A stretch of DNA of 64,000 nucleotides from Herbidospora mongoliensis (lineage in GTDB: Bacteria; Actinomycetota; Actinomycetes; Streptosporangiales; Streptosporangiaceae). Position numbers and translations under genes: made by a program. The DNA lies in NCBI RefSeq assembly GCF_001570545.1, contig NZ_BBXD01000016.1, forward strand, positions 248,001 through 312,000, read 5' to 3'. The notes beneath the pieces were generated by a model. The model was not told the DNA's origin. It saw nothing but the letters and a program-made list of their open reading frames with translations, and did no database searches. Each line of letters begins with the position of its first letter. Position 1 is the first letter of the stretch. Below, in pieces: positions 16,666 to 25,145 of this stretch.

Positions 16666-18227
16666 TTGGCACGCTTACGCAGGAGGCCAGCATCAGCACC
16701 GAGACCACCGTCTCCGAGGTCGCCGTCCAGCTTGAGGGGATCACCAAGAGGTTCCCGGGAGTCGTCGCCAACCGCGACATCCACCTGACGGTCCAGAAGG
16801 GGCACATCCACGCCATCGTGGGGGAGAACGGCGCCGGCAAGTCGACCCTCATGAAGATCCTCTACGGCATGCAACGCCCCGACGAGGGCGAGATCCGCGT
16901 CAACGGTTCGCCGGTGACCTTCCACACCCCGGGTGACGCGATCTCGGCCGGAATCGGCATGGTGCACCAGCACTTCATGCTGGCCGACAACCTCACGGTG
17001 CTCGAGAACGTGATCCTCGGCAGCGAGCCGAAGAAGGGCGGACTGGGCCTCGACTTCGCCGCCGCCCGCACGAAGATCAAGGAAATCTCCGACGCGTACG
17101 GCCTGGGCATCGAGCCCGACGTCCTGGTCGAGGACATCGGCGTCGGCGCCCGGCAGCGGGTGGAGATCCTCAAGGTCCTCTACCGCGGCGCCCGCATCCT
17201 GATCCTCGACGAGCCGACCGCCGTCCTGGTCCCCCACGAGGTCGACGAGCTCTTCGAGAACCTGCACGGACTGGTCCGTGAGGGCATCACCATCATCTTC
17301 ATCTCCCACCACCTCGACGAGGTGCTGAAGGTCGCCGACGCGATCACGGTCATCCGGCGCGGCACCACTGTGGCCGAGGTCGAGCCCAAGAGCGTGACGG
17401 CCCGCCAGCTCGCCGAGCTGATGGTCGGCAGCGAGCTGCCCAGCCCGGAGACCCGCGAGTCCACCGTGACCGACGTGGTGGCGCTGCAGGTCGACGATCT
17501 GACCATCGGCGCCGACGGCGAGCGCAAACTGCTCGACGGCGTGACCCTGACCATCCACAAGGGCGAGGTCCTCGGCATCGCCGGCGTCGAGGGCAACGGC
17601 CAGGCCGAACTGGTCGAGGCCATCATGGGCATCCGCTCGTCCACCGGCACGATCACCCTGGCCGGGGTCGAGATCACGTCGTGGACGACGCTGCGCCGCC
17701 GCGACGCCGGAATCGGCTACATCCCCGAAGACCGGCACCGCCACGGCCTGCTTCTGGAGGCCCCCCTCTGGGAGAACCGGATCCTCGGCCACATGACCGA
17801 GAAGGTCAACGTCCGGGGCTGGTGGATCAACCGCAGGGGCGCCCGCGCCGACACCGAGCGCATCGTCAAGGACTACGACGTGCGCACCCCCGGCATCGAC
17901 GTCTTCGCCTCCGCCTTGTCCGGTGGCAACCAGCAGAAGCTCATCGTGGGCCGCGAGATGAGCGGTGAGCCCAAGCTGCTCATCGCCGCCCATCCGACCC
18001 GGGGCGTCGACGTCGGCGCCCAGGCGGCCATCTGGGACCACCTGCGGACCGCCCGCGCCGCCGGGCTCGCGGTGCTGCTCATCTCGGCCGACCTCGACGA
18101 GCTGATCGGCCTGTCCGACTGGCTCAAGGTCATCCACCGCGGGGAGATCGTCGCCGAGTTCGACCCCGCGGCCGTCACCCCCGAACAGCTCGGGTCCGCG
18201 ATGACCGGCGCCGGGGAGGAAGCATGA
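16647..18227 (+). CDS. Nucleoside ABC transporter, double ATPase subunit
   Basis: The ATPase of a sugar/nucleoside-type ABC importer (RbsA/BmpB-like), with two fused nucleotide-binding domains. The first has Walker A GENGAGKST and ILILDEPTAVLVPHE (Walker B). The second has the usual degenerate P-loop GVEGNGQAEL and the signature SALSGGNQQK. The start is uncertain: GTG 16647 (526 aa) lies inside the hairpin at 16639-16665, with only GAGAGG 4 nt before it, and TTG 16635 is also in frame. A consensus AGGAGG at 16681-16686 points instead to codon 16692, which is ATC. The coordinates given use the nearest ordinary start. The 3' end overlaps the first permease gene by ATGA. Confidence 0.85.
   Translation: MTSTGPLGTLTQEASISTETTVSEVAVQLEGITKRFPGVVANRDIHLTVQKGHIHAIVGENGAGKSTLMKILYGMQRPDEGEIRVNGSPVTFHTPGDAISAGIGMVHQHFMLADNLTVLENVILGSEPKKGGLGLDFAAARTKIKEISDAYGLGIEPDVLVEDIGVGARQRVEILKVLYRGARILILDEPTAVLVPHEVDELFENLHGLVREGITIIFISHHLDEVLKVADAITVIRRGTTVAEVEPKSVTARQLAELMVGSELPSPETRESTVTDVVALQVDDLTIGADGERKLLDGVTLTIHKGEVLGIAGVEGNGQAELVEAIMGIRSSTGTITLAGVEITSWTTLRRRDAGIGYIPEDRHRHGLLLEAPLWENRILGHMTEKVNVRGWWINRRGARADTERIVKDYDVRTPGIDVFASALSGGNQQKLIVGREMSGEPKLLIAAHPTRGVDVGAQAAIWDHLRTARAAGLAVLLISADLDELIGLSDWLKVIHRGEIVAEFDPAAVTPEQLGSAMTGAGEEA
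16681..16686 (+). promoter_or_regulatory. Consensus ribosome-binding site without an ordinary start codon
   Basis: AGGAGG is followed after 5 nt by ATC (16692-16694) in the frame of the transporter ATPase. No ATG, GTG or TTG lies in frame between this site and the first conserved residues, so it either drives a rare AUC start or is accidental. Confidence 0.6.
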
Positions 18228-19363
18228 GCTCGTCATTCACCGACCGGCTGCTGGGGCGGGTGAAGCTGACCGGATGGGTGTCGCTGGCCGCGCCCCTCCT
18301 GGCGATCCTGTTCGCCGCGCTCGTCACCGCGATCGTGCTGACCCTCACCGGCAACCCGGTGATCGACACCTTCATCACGCTGGTCGACTACGGCTCGCAG
18401 CCGCGCTCGCTCGTGCTGATCATCAACAACGCGACGACTTACTACCTGTCGGCGATCGCGGTGGCCGTCGGGTTCCGGATGAACCTGTTCAACATCGGCG
18501 TCGACGGTCAATATCGGCTCGCGGGCCTGGTCGCGGCGGCGGTCGGCGGGGCGGTCACACTGCCCGCGCCGTTCCACCCGATCCTGATCATCCTGGTCGC
18601 GATGCTGGTCGGCGCGGCATGGGCGGGCATCGCGGGTGTGCTCAAGGCGACGCGGGGCGTCAGCGAGGTCATCTCGACCATCATGCTGAACACGATCGCC
18701 ACCGGCATCGGCGCCTACCTGCTGCTGGAGCATTGGGGCGTCCAGCTCAGCGCCAACGACATCGGCACCAAGCCGATCGAGCCCTCCGGCCAGGTGTCCG
18801 GCCTCGCGCTGATCCCCGGCACGCAGACGAAGGTGTTCGGCCTGATCTTCCTGGCCGTCGCCGTCGGCATCGGCTTCCACGTGCTGCTCAACAAGACCCG
18901 CTTCGGGTTCGACCTGCGCGCCACCGGCCGTTCCGAACAGGCCGCGGTGGCCAGCGGGGTCAACGTCAAACGCATGGTCGTGTACGCCATGCTGATCTCG
19001 GGCGCCACGGCCGGCCTGATCGGCATGCCCCAGTTGCTCGGTGAGTCGCACACCTACAACCTGAACTTCCAGGCCGGTCTCGGCTTCACCGGCATCGCCA
19101 TCGCGCTGCTGGGCCGCAACAACCCCATCGGCATCGCGTTCGGCGCGCTGCTCTGGGGCTTCCTGGACGTCTCGTCCAACATCCTCGACCTCCACAAGAT
19201 CTCACCGGAGATCGTCACGATCATGCAGGGCGTGATCGTGCTCTCGGTGGTCATCGCGTACGAACTCGCGCACCGCTACAGCGTCGTCGCCGAGCAGAAG
19301 CGGGTCAGCCGGCAACTGGCCGGCGCCGCGTCCACCACGCATAAGGAAGGAGCGGCGGCGTGA
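18224..19363 (+). CDS. Nucleoside ABC transporter permease 1
   Basis: First membrane subunit of the nucleoside importer, 379 residues with about nine hydrophobic helices. The family is recognised by NLFNIGVDGQYRLAGL in the second third of the N-terminal half, GVLKATRGVSEVISTIMLN (the ATPase-coupling region) and GFTGIAIALLGRNNPIG. It resembles YufP/BmpC-type permeases. The ATG at 18224 overlaps the ATPase stop (ATGA), and its stop overlaps the GTG of the next permease (GTGA), so the subunits are translationally coupled. Confidence 0.9.
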   Translation: MSSSFTDRLLGRVKLTGWVSLAAPLLAILFAALVTAIVLTLTGNPVIDTFITLVDYGSQPRSLVLIINNATTYYLSAIAVAVGFRMNLFNIGVDGQYRLAGLVAAAVGGAVTLPAPFHPILIILVAMLVGAAWAGIAGVLKATRGVSEVISTIMLNTIATGIGAYLLLEHWGVQLSANDIGTKPIEPSGQVSGLALIPGTQTKVFGLIFLAVAVGIGFHVLLNKTRFGFDLRATGRSEQAAVASGVNVKRMVVYAMLISGATAGLIGMPQLLGESHTYNLNFQAGLGFTGIAIALLGRNNPIGIAFGALLWGFLDVSSNILDLHKISPEIVTIMQGVIVLSVVIAYELAHRYSVVAEQKRVSRQLAGAASTTHKEGAAA

Positions 19364-20631
19364 CCACCACCACCACGACGGCGGCCGCCCCCGCCCCCGC
19401 GCCTCCGGCGCGGAAGTTCCGGCTGACCTGGCAGATCCTGCTGCTGGGCCTGCTCGCGCTGCTGTTCCTGCTCTCGGTCGCCCGGGTGCTCACCGGCGCC
19501 AACGACATCACCTCCGGCGGCGCGATCGGCGCGGCCCTGATGGCGGCCATCCCCATCGGGCTCGCGGGCCTCGGCGGCCTGTGGTCGGAGCGGGCCGGTG
19601 TGGTCAACATCGGCCTCGAGGGCATCATGATCCTCGGGACCTGGTTCGGCGCCTGGGGCGCCATCGTGACCGGCAACGCCTGGGCAGGCGTGCTGGCGGG
19701 CGCGGTGGGCGGTGTGCTCGGCGGGCTGCTGCACGCCGTCGCGACCGTCACCTTCGGCGTCGACCACGTGGTCTCGGGCGTCGCGCTGAACATCCTGGGC
19801 CTGGGCATCACCAAGTACCTCTCGACGCTGGTCTTCGCCGAGATGTCGGGCGGTGGCGACACGCAGTCGCCGCGTGTCCCCGCGATGCAGACGGTCGGCA
19901 TCCCCGGCATCGGGGGCCCGTTGCAGGACCTGGAGTCCCAGCACTGGTTCTTCATCTCCGACCTGGCCGGCGTGCTGCGCGGCCTGACCCAGAACGTGTC
20001 GCTGTTCACGATCCTGGGTGTGCTGCTCGTCCCGCTGAGCTTCTGGCTGCTCTGGCGCACGGCTTTCGGCCTGCGCCTGCGGTCGGTCGGCGAGAGCCCG
20101 GTCGCGGCAGAGTCGCTCGGCGTCAACGTCTACTTCTACAAGTACGTCGCGGTCCTGGCCTCCGGCGCCTTCGCCGGCATCGGTGGGGCGTTCCTGGCGA
20201 TCGTGGCGGCGGGCACCTACCGTGAGGGGCAGACCGGTGGACGCGGGTTCATCGGCCTGGCGACGGTCATCTTCGGCAACTGGCGTCCGGGCGGCCTGGC
20301 GGCCGGCGCGGGCCTGTTCGGCTACACCGACGCGCTCCAGCTCCGGCAGGGCGGCACCTCCGTGCACGCGCTGCTGCTGGTCGTGGCGTTGCTGCTGGTC
20401 GCGGTGGCGATCTGGCAGTTCGTGAAGCAGCAGCGGCAGAGAGCCGCCCTGCTGACCGGTGTCGCGGCCATCGCGATCCTCGTGGTGTTCGCGCTCACCG
20501 ACACGATCCCCGAGCAGTTCACGTCGTTCACGCCGCACCTGACGACGCTGCTGGTGCTGTCGCTGGCGTCCCAGCGGCTGCGGATGCCGGCCGCCGACGG
20601 TCTGCCGTATCGGAGGGGACAGGCGAAATGA
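19360..20631 (+). CDS. Nucleoside ABC transporter permease 2
   Basis: Second membrane subunit, 423 residues, of the YufQ/BmpD-like type; it pairs with the previous permease to form the channel. The N terminus is a Thr- and Ala-Pro-rich cytosolic stretch. Family motifs include GLWSERAGVVNIGLEGIM, GVDHVVSGVALNILG and ESLGVNVYFYKYVAV. A C-terminal pair of extra helices makes it slightly longer than typical. The GTG start overlaps the preceding stop and the stop overlaps the ATG of cytidine deaminase, which links uptake to salvage. Confidence 0.9.
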   Translation: MTTTTTTAAAPAPAPPARKFRLTWQILLLGLLALLFLLSVARVLTGANDITSGGAIGAALMAAIPIGLAGLGGLWSERAGVVNIGLEGIMILGTWFGAWGAIVTGNAWAGVLAGAVGGVLGGLLHAVATVTFGVDHVVSGVALNILGLGITKYLSTLVFAEMSGGGDTQSPRVPAMQTVGIPGIGGPLQDLESQHWFFISDLAGVLRGLTQNVSLFTILGVLLVPLSFWLLWRTAFGLRLRSVGESPVAAESLGVNVYFYKYVAVLASGAFAGIGGAFLAIVAAGTYREGQTGGRGFIGLATVIFGNWRPGGLAAGAGLFGYTDALQLRQGGTSVHALLLVVALLLVAVAIWQFVKQQRQRAALLTGVAAIAILVVFALTDTIPEQFTSFTPHLTTLLVLSLASQRLRMPAADGLPYRRGQAK

Positions 20632-21023
20632 CATCTGTTGACTGGAACGCGCTGCGCACCGCGGCGGGGGAGGCGATGCGGCTCGCGTACGCGCCGTACA
20701 GCCACTTCCCCGTGGGCGCGGCGGCGCTGGTGGACGACGGCAGGATCGTGACCGGCTGCAACGTCGAGAACGCGTCGTACGGCATCGGCCTGTGCGCCGA
20801 GTGCGGCCTGGTGTCGGCGCTGCACGCCTCGGGCGGCGGTCGCCTGGTGGCCTTCACCTGCGTCGACGGCCATGAGGAGCTGCTGATGCCGTGTGGCCGG
20901 TGCCGTCAGCTGCTGTTCGAGCACGGGGGCCCGGAACTGCTGGTGGAGACGCCGGAGGGCCCCTGGCCGATGGCGAAGTTCCTGCCGTTCGCCTTCGGGC
21001 CTGACGATCTTTCGGGGAAATGA
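20628..21023 (+). CDS. cdd: Cytidine deaminase
   Basis: Deaminates cytidine and deoxycytidine to uridine and deoxyuridine in pyrimidine salvage. The 131-residue length fits the homotetrameric form. The zinc site is complete: C56-A-E58 (catalytic Glu) and P88-C89-G-R-C92. NVENASYG provides the substrate-binding Asn and Glu. The ATG overlaps the upstream permease stop (ATGA) and deoA begins immediately after the stop codon, so imported nucleosides are passed straight to salvage enzymes. Confidence 0.95.
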   Translation: MTSVDWNALRTAAGEAMRLAYAPYSHFPVGAAALVDDGRIVTGCNVENASYGIGLCAECGLVSALHASGGGRLVAFTCVDGHEELLMPCGRCRQLLFEHGGPELLVETPEGPWPMAKFLPFAFGPDDLSGK

Positions 21024-22307
21024 ATGGCATTCGACGCGATCGACATCATCGTCACCAAGCGTAACAAGGGCGAGCTTTCGGTCGACCAAATCGACTGGAC
21101 GATCGAGGCCTATACGTCCGGATTGATTGCCGACGAGCAGATGTCGTCCCTGGCGATGGCGATCCTCCTGAACGGCATGAACCGCCGGGAGATCGCCGAC
21201 TGGACCGCCGCGATGATCAAGTCGGGCGAGCGGATGGACTGGTCGATGCTGGACCGCCCGACCGCCGACAAACACTCGACCGGCGGCGTCGGCGACAAGA
21301 TCACCCTGCCGCTGGCCCCCCTCGTCGCGGCCTGCGGGGCCTACGTCCCGCAGCTCTCCGGCCGGGGCCTCGGACACACCGGCGGCACGCTCGACAAGCT
21401 GGAGTCCATCCCGGGCTGGCGGGCGTCGCTCTCCAACGACGAGATGCTCGCCGTCATCCGGGCGGCGGGCGCGGTCGTGTGCGCGGCCGGCACCGGCCTC
21501 GCCCCCGCCGACAAGAAGCTGTACGCCCTGCGCGACGTGACCGGCACCGTCGAGTCGATCCCGCTGATCGCCTCCTCGATCATGTCCAAGAAGATCGCCG
21601 AAGGGACCGGCTCGCTGGTCCTGGACGTGAAGGTCGGCTCCGGCGCGTTCATGAAGACCGTCGCCGACGCCCGCGAGCTGGCCCGCACGATGGTCGAACT
21701 CGGCACCGACGCAGGCGTGCGGACCGTGGCCCTGCTCACGGCCATGGACCGCCCGCTCGGCCTGAAGATCGGCAACGCCCTCGAAGTCGAGGAGTCGGTC
21801 GAGGTCCTGGCCGGCGGCGGCCCCGCCGACGTGGTCGAACTGACGTTGACCCTGGCCCGCGAGATGCTCGAAGCGGCGGGCGTCTCCGGCAAGGACCCCG
21901 AACAGGCGCTGAAAGACGGCTCCGCGATGGACGCCTGGCGCAGGATGATCTCCGCCCAGGGCGGCGACCCCGACGCCCTGCTGCCCCGCGCGGCCGAGAC
22001 GATGGAGATCACCGCCCCCGCCTCGGGCATCCTGACCAAGCTCGACGCCCTGGGCGTCGGCGTGGCCGCCTGGCGCCTGGGCGCCGGCCGCGCCCGCAAG
22101 GAGGACCCGGTGTCGTTCGGAGCGGGCATCGTGCTGCATGCCAAGCCGGGCGACATCGTCCGTCAGGGCCAGCCGCTGATGACCCTGCACGCCGACGAGA
22201 CGGGCCGCTTCGAACGGGCCCTCGCATCGCTCGACGGCGCCTACGAGGTCACCGAGAACACCGACCCGGGCCTGCTCCCCCTGGTCGTGGAGCGCGTCAC
22301 CGCCTGA
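21024..22307 (+). CDS. deoA: Thymidine phosphorylase (pyrimidine-nucleoside phosphorylase)
   Basis: Cleaves thymidine or deoxyuridine with phosphate to free base and deoxyribose 1-phosphate. The 427-residue protein carries the family signature SGRGLGHTGGTLDKLESIPG and the phosphate-binding DKHSTGGVGDK; KVGSGAFMK is a further active-site segment. It starts directly after the cdd stop codon, so the pair is coupled. It is the last gene of the operon: an 18-bp hairpin follows 11 bp after its stop. Confidence 0.95.
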   Translation: MAFDAIDIIVTKRNKGELSVDQIDWTIEAYTSGLIADEQMSSLAMAILLNGMNRREIADWTAAMIKSGERMDWSMLDRPTADKHSTGGVGDKITLPLAPLVAACGAYVPQLSGRGLGHTGGTLDKLESIPGWRASLSNDEMLAVIRAAGAVVCAAGTGLAPADKKLYALRDVTGTVESIPLIASSIMSKKIAEGTGSLVLDVKVGSGAFMKTVADARELARTMVELGTDAGVRTVALLTAMDRPLGLKIGNALEVEESVEVLAGGGPADVVELTLTLAREMLEAAGVSGKDPEQALKDGSAMDAWRRMISAQGGDPDALLPRAAETMEITAPASGILTKLDALGVGVAAWRLGAGRARKEDPVSFGAGIVLHAKPGDIVRQGQPLMTLHADETGRFERALASLDGAYEVTENTDPGLLPLVVERVTA

Positions 22308-22318
22308 GCCCAGGCAGA

Positions 22319-22359
22319 AGCCTGCCCGGTGACCTGAGCAGCAGGTCACCGGGCAGGCT
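22319..22359. terminator. Bidirectional terminator between deoA and the MFS gene
   Basis: A perfect 18-bp stem (22319-22336 with 22342-22359) with loop AGCAG lies between the convergent ends of deoA (22307) and the MFS gene (22373). It can stop transcription from both sides and marks the edge of the nucleoside operon. Confidence 0.85.
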
Positions 22360-22372
22360 GGTTTCCGGGGGT

Positions 22373-24133
22373 TCACCGATTCGGTCGTTGCTGGTCCAGC
22401 AGGACGTCGGCGATGAGGTTGATGCGGCTGGTCGTCTCTTTGAGTGTGCGCAGCATCTCCGCCGCCACCGGGTCGCCGACCGGTGCCGACATGGGCGTCG
22501 ACATGGGGACGGCGCGGCGCGGCAGCGGGATCGACGGGTGGACGGCGGGACGGGCGACCGGATGGACCGGACGATCCTGGCGAGGCTGAGGCTGAGGCTG
22601 GGGCAGGCGGGTGGCCGGAGGCTGGGCGGAGCGGGAGGGGACGCGGGTCTTGACTCCTCGGGACTTCATGGCGCCGAAGAACAGGCCCAGGCCGCCGGCG
22701 AAGACCGCGACCGCCAGCGACCCGAGGACGACGCTCGTGTAGCCCGGCATCGGCGCCTCCACCAGGGGGCGCTCCAGCAGGACCACTGTGACGGCGACGC
22801 CGATCGTGCCGCCTATCTGGCGGACGGACATGGTCGCGCCGACCGCCGTGGCGTAGCGTTCCGGGCCTGCCGTCAGGGCGGCGGCGGCCGAGGAACCGGC
22901 GTTGAGCAGGCCGAAGCCGAAGCCCAGTGCGGCGTTCAGCGGCAGCCAGGCCTGGAGGATGTCCAGGTCCTGGCCGGTGCCGATGACCAGGTGGAGGAGT
23001 CCGATGCAACTTCCGGCGATGATGACCGCGCCCAGGTAGATGACGGTGCGTGGGCCGCGGCGTTTGATCAGGCTGCCGGCGATGATGCTGCCGATGAGGA
23101 CACCGGCGGCGTTGGGGGCGATGGCGGCGCCGATCAGCTCCGGCGACTGGAGCCACACGTCGCCGAGGAACAGCGGCATGATCACCAGCAGGGGGAGTGA
23201 GACCAGGCCGTACAGGGCCGAGAGGGCTCCGGCCAGGGCGAAGCGGCCGTTGCGCCACAGACCGAGGTCGATGGCGGGGGCCTTGTGGTGGGCCGAGCGG
23301 GCCAGCGTCGCCAGCAGCATGAGTGTCCCCCCGGACACCGCGCCGATGACGTAGGGGTCGAAGCCTCGGCGGGGGGACTGGACGACCGCCCACGTCAGCA
23401 TCACGAGCGCGGCGCCCAGCAGGAGGCAGCCGATGATGTCGGGGACGACGCCCCGGGTATGGGGCGGCCGGGGGAGCGTCATCGACAGCGTCAGCAGGAG
23501 CAGGGTGATGAACGCGCTGGGCACGAACAGGACGCGCCAGCCGATCTCCATGTTCTGGCTGAACCAGCCGCCGAGGGCGTACATGGCCGTACCGGCGACG
23601 CCTGTCGAAGCGCTCCATATGCCGATGGCGGCGGCCCTGCGGCTGGCGGGCACCGTCGCGAGCAGCATCGCCAGCGACGCGGGCACCATCAGTGCGGCGC
23701 CCAGCCCCTGCGCGGCGCGGGCGACGAGCAGCAGGCTCCACATGGGGGTGGCGACCGTGCAGAACGCCGCGAGCGAGAACAGGGACAGCCCGACGGTGAG
23801 GAGCCGCCGCGGGCCGAACACGTCGGCGAGCCGCCCCCCGACGGGCAGCAGCGCCGCGTACGGGAGGGCGAAGGCGGTCAGCAGCCACTGGGTGTCGATC
23901 GGCGAGGAGGGCCCGAATCCGCTCTTGGCGAGCTGCGGCACGCCGAGAGTCGCGCCGAGCGTGTCGGCCATGGTGATGCCCATGATGCCGGCGCACACGA
24001 TGACGGGCATATAGCTGGTCCTGCGTTTGTGCGAGGTGACCGTCGGCCGTCCGCGCCCTTGCTGGCGGCGGGGTGGATCTGTCAGCAGCGGCGGCAGGCC
24101 GTCGTCCCCACGCCGCTGCGTGAGGACGCTCAT
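22373..24133 (-). CDS. MFS drug exporter, DHA2 (EmrB/QacA) type
   Basis: A 586-residue efflux pump, probably 14 membrane helices, with a long cytosolic N terminus and a Pro/Arg/Gln-rich C-terminal extension of about 110 residues. The MFS signature is seen in GGRLADVFGPRRLLTVGL (motif A) and in ARAAQGLGAALMVPASLA (motif B/C region). It is preceded by, and overlaps by ATGA, the chorismate-lyase-like gene, so the two form an operon read away from the ATP-grasp gene. The pair may export or resist the product of that neighbouring cassette. The substrate cannot be read from sequence. The end is only 14 bp from the shared terminator. Confidence 0.85.
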   Translation of the reverse strand: MSVLTQRRGDDGLPPLLTDPPRRQQGRGRPTVTSHKRRTSYMPVIVCAGIMGITMADTLGATLGVPQLAKSGFGPSSPIDTQWLLTAFALPYAALLPVGGRLADVFGPRRLLTVGLSLFSLAAFCTVATPMWSLLLVARAAQGLGAALMVPASLAMLLATVPASRRAAAIGIWSASTGVAGTAMYALGGWFSQNMEIGWRVLFVPSAFITLLLLTLSMTLPRPPHTRGVVPDIIGCLLLGAALVMLTWAVVQSPRRGFDPYVIGAVSGGTLMLLATLARSAHHKAPAIDLGLWRNGRFALAGALSALYGLVSLPLLVIMPLFLGDVWLQSPELIGAAIAPNAAGVLIGSIIAGSLIKRRGPRTVIYLGAVIIAGSCIGLLHLVIGTGQDLDILQAWLPLNAALGFGFGLLNAGSSAAAALTAGPERYATAVGATMSVRQIGGTIGVAVTVVLLERPLVEAPMPGYTSVVLGSLAVAVFAGGLGLFFGAMKSRGVKTRVPSRSAQPPATRLPQPQPQPRQDRPVHPVARPAVHPSIPLPRRAVPMSTPMSAPVGDPVAAEMLRTLKETTSRINLIADVLLDQQRPNR

Positions 24134-24777
24134 TCGGCCGGCTTGCGCGCGGGTACGGGGGGTTGGGGGAGGGAGATTCGGGGGTTGCCGATGTACGTGT
24201 GCATCTCGGGTCCTTGGCGGGAGTGCGCTGCACGTGCCTTCGTGGGCCGCGGCCGGGGGTCCTCCTCCAGGAGGGGCAGGTCCCGGATGGGGGTCACGAT
24301 CGCGGGGTGGAACTGTTCTTCGACGTGGAGGAATGGCCTGCCTCCAGCGAAGACGAGATACGAGCGGTAGACGCTGGGCCGGCCCACACCGCCCCATTCG
24401 CTCATCCGGCAGCCGGTCTCGGTGATCACGCGGCGCTGTTCGACGGCCCCCTGCAGCACGCGGCCGAGGGGGGTGCCCCCTCCGTCGACGATGCTGCGGG
24501 CGACCAGATGACTCGACGTCATGATCACCGTGTTGATCGAGATGGCCTTGCCGTCCGGGCGGACGAGTTGCGATTTCCTGACGACCAACGGTTCGTCGGC
24601 CTCACCGGGCACCAAAGCCTTGACCGCCGCTCGGGGTCGTACTTGCGAGGACGGAAGCCCCCGCTGATCGAGCACACGGACACGCAGTGGGATGCCGAGT
24701 AAAGCCGAAAGTAATTGCGTGGTCGATCCGTCGTTGGCGAGGACCATTCGGGTCACAGCATCGGCCGGGATGCTCAT
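24130..24777 (-). CDS. Chorismate-lyase-like (UbiC/DUF98) protein
   Basis: A 215-residue cytosolic protein. Its first two thirds resemble the chorismate pyruvate-lyase/DUF98 fold: NDGSTTQLLSALLGIPLRV, VRKSQLVRPDGKAIS and GGGTPLGRVLQ at the usual spacing. The fold is shared with UTRA sensor domains, so a small-molecule-binding role without catalysis is possible. The last 60 residues are low-complexity (PRPRPTKARAAHSRQG). I chose ATG 24777, which has GGGAGGG 4 nt upstream; an earlier ATG at 24843 lacks a site. It overlaps the exporter gene and is divergent from the ATP-grasp operon. If a lyase, it would make a hydroxybenzoate. Confidence 0.55.
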   Translation of the reverse strand: MSIPADAVTRMVLANDGSTTQLLSALLGIPLRVRVLDQRGLPSSQVRPRAAVKALVPGEADEPLVVRKSQLVRPDGKAISINTVIMTSSHLVARSIVDGGGTPLGRVLQGAVEQRRVITETGCRMSEWGGVGRPSVYRSYLVFAGGRPFLHVEEQFHPAIVTPIRDLPLLEEDPRPRPTKARAAHSRQGPEMHTYIGNPRISLPQPPVPARKPAE

Positions 24778-24823
24778 ATGACCCTCCCTTCGCGCTCTGA
24801 CAAAGAGTCTGACACAAGTTGAG

Positions 24824-24851
24824 ATCTTAATTACTTTCTGCATTTCTGCAA
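24824..24851 (-). promoter_or_regulatory. Candidate promoter of the chorismate-lyase-like/MFS operon
   Basis: On the minus strand TTGCAG (24846-24851) and TAAGAT (24824-24829) are 16 nt apart. The -10 lies about 47 nt before the ATG. The -35 overlaps the tandem TTTCTGCA repeats. Confidence 0.5.
24835..24850. repeat. Tandem TTTCTGCA repeat, possible operator
   Basis: Two perfect 8-bp copies stand end to end (24835-24842 and 24843-24850) over the -35 of the minus-strand promoter, with a third copy at 24887-24894. The placement is that of a repressor or activator site. Confidence 0.45.
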
Positions 24852-25145
24852 GAGGGCCCCTTTTCGGTCACGAGTCCGGCGCACGGTTTCTGCACGTAGT
24901 CAGTGCTGGTGAAGGTATCGGTCCTGCTGTAAGACTTCTTGTCAAATTCCTTTACAGAAATGCGAGTGACGCAAGATACTTGAGTCCGAATCGTCCTGGT
25001 ATGTAGCTGTTTGTCGGGTCCAAAGCTCACGGCAGATATGCATTTCCCCCTCCGCCACAATTCTCCTTGACATTGGCCTGTAAATACTTCCAACATCATT
25101 CGCAGCAAGCCTGCGCGAACCCTCCTCCGTAAAGGTGGAAGTCAA

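Larger units (their letters stand above)
24778..25145. other. Divergent regulatory gap, AT-rich
   Basis: These 368 bp contain no convincing gene. They separate the exporter operon (minus) from the ATP-grasp operon (plus) and are clearly more AT-rich than both sides. The gap holds a minus-strand promoter candidate, three copies of TTTCTGCA (24835, 24843 and 24887), and a widely spaced inverted pair GCATTTCTG (24840-24848) and CAGAAATGC (24955-24963). A TTGACA stands at about 25067 on the plus strand without an obvious -10. A transcriptional regulator probably controls both operons here. Confidence 0.6.

Noticed and set aside
20322-24233. A 1303-codon open frame on the minus strand
   Set aside because: It runs antisense through cdd, deoA and the MFS gene; the translation is Arg/Gly/Pro-rich with no domain, the usual shadow in high-GC DNA.
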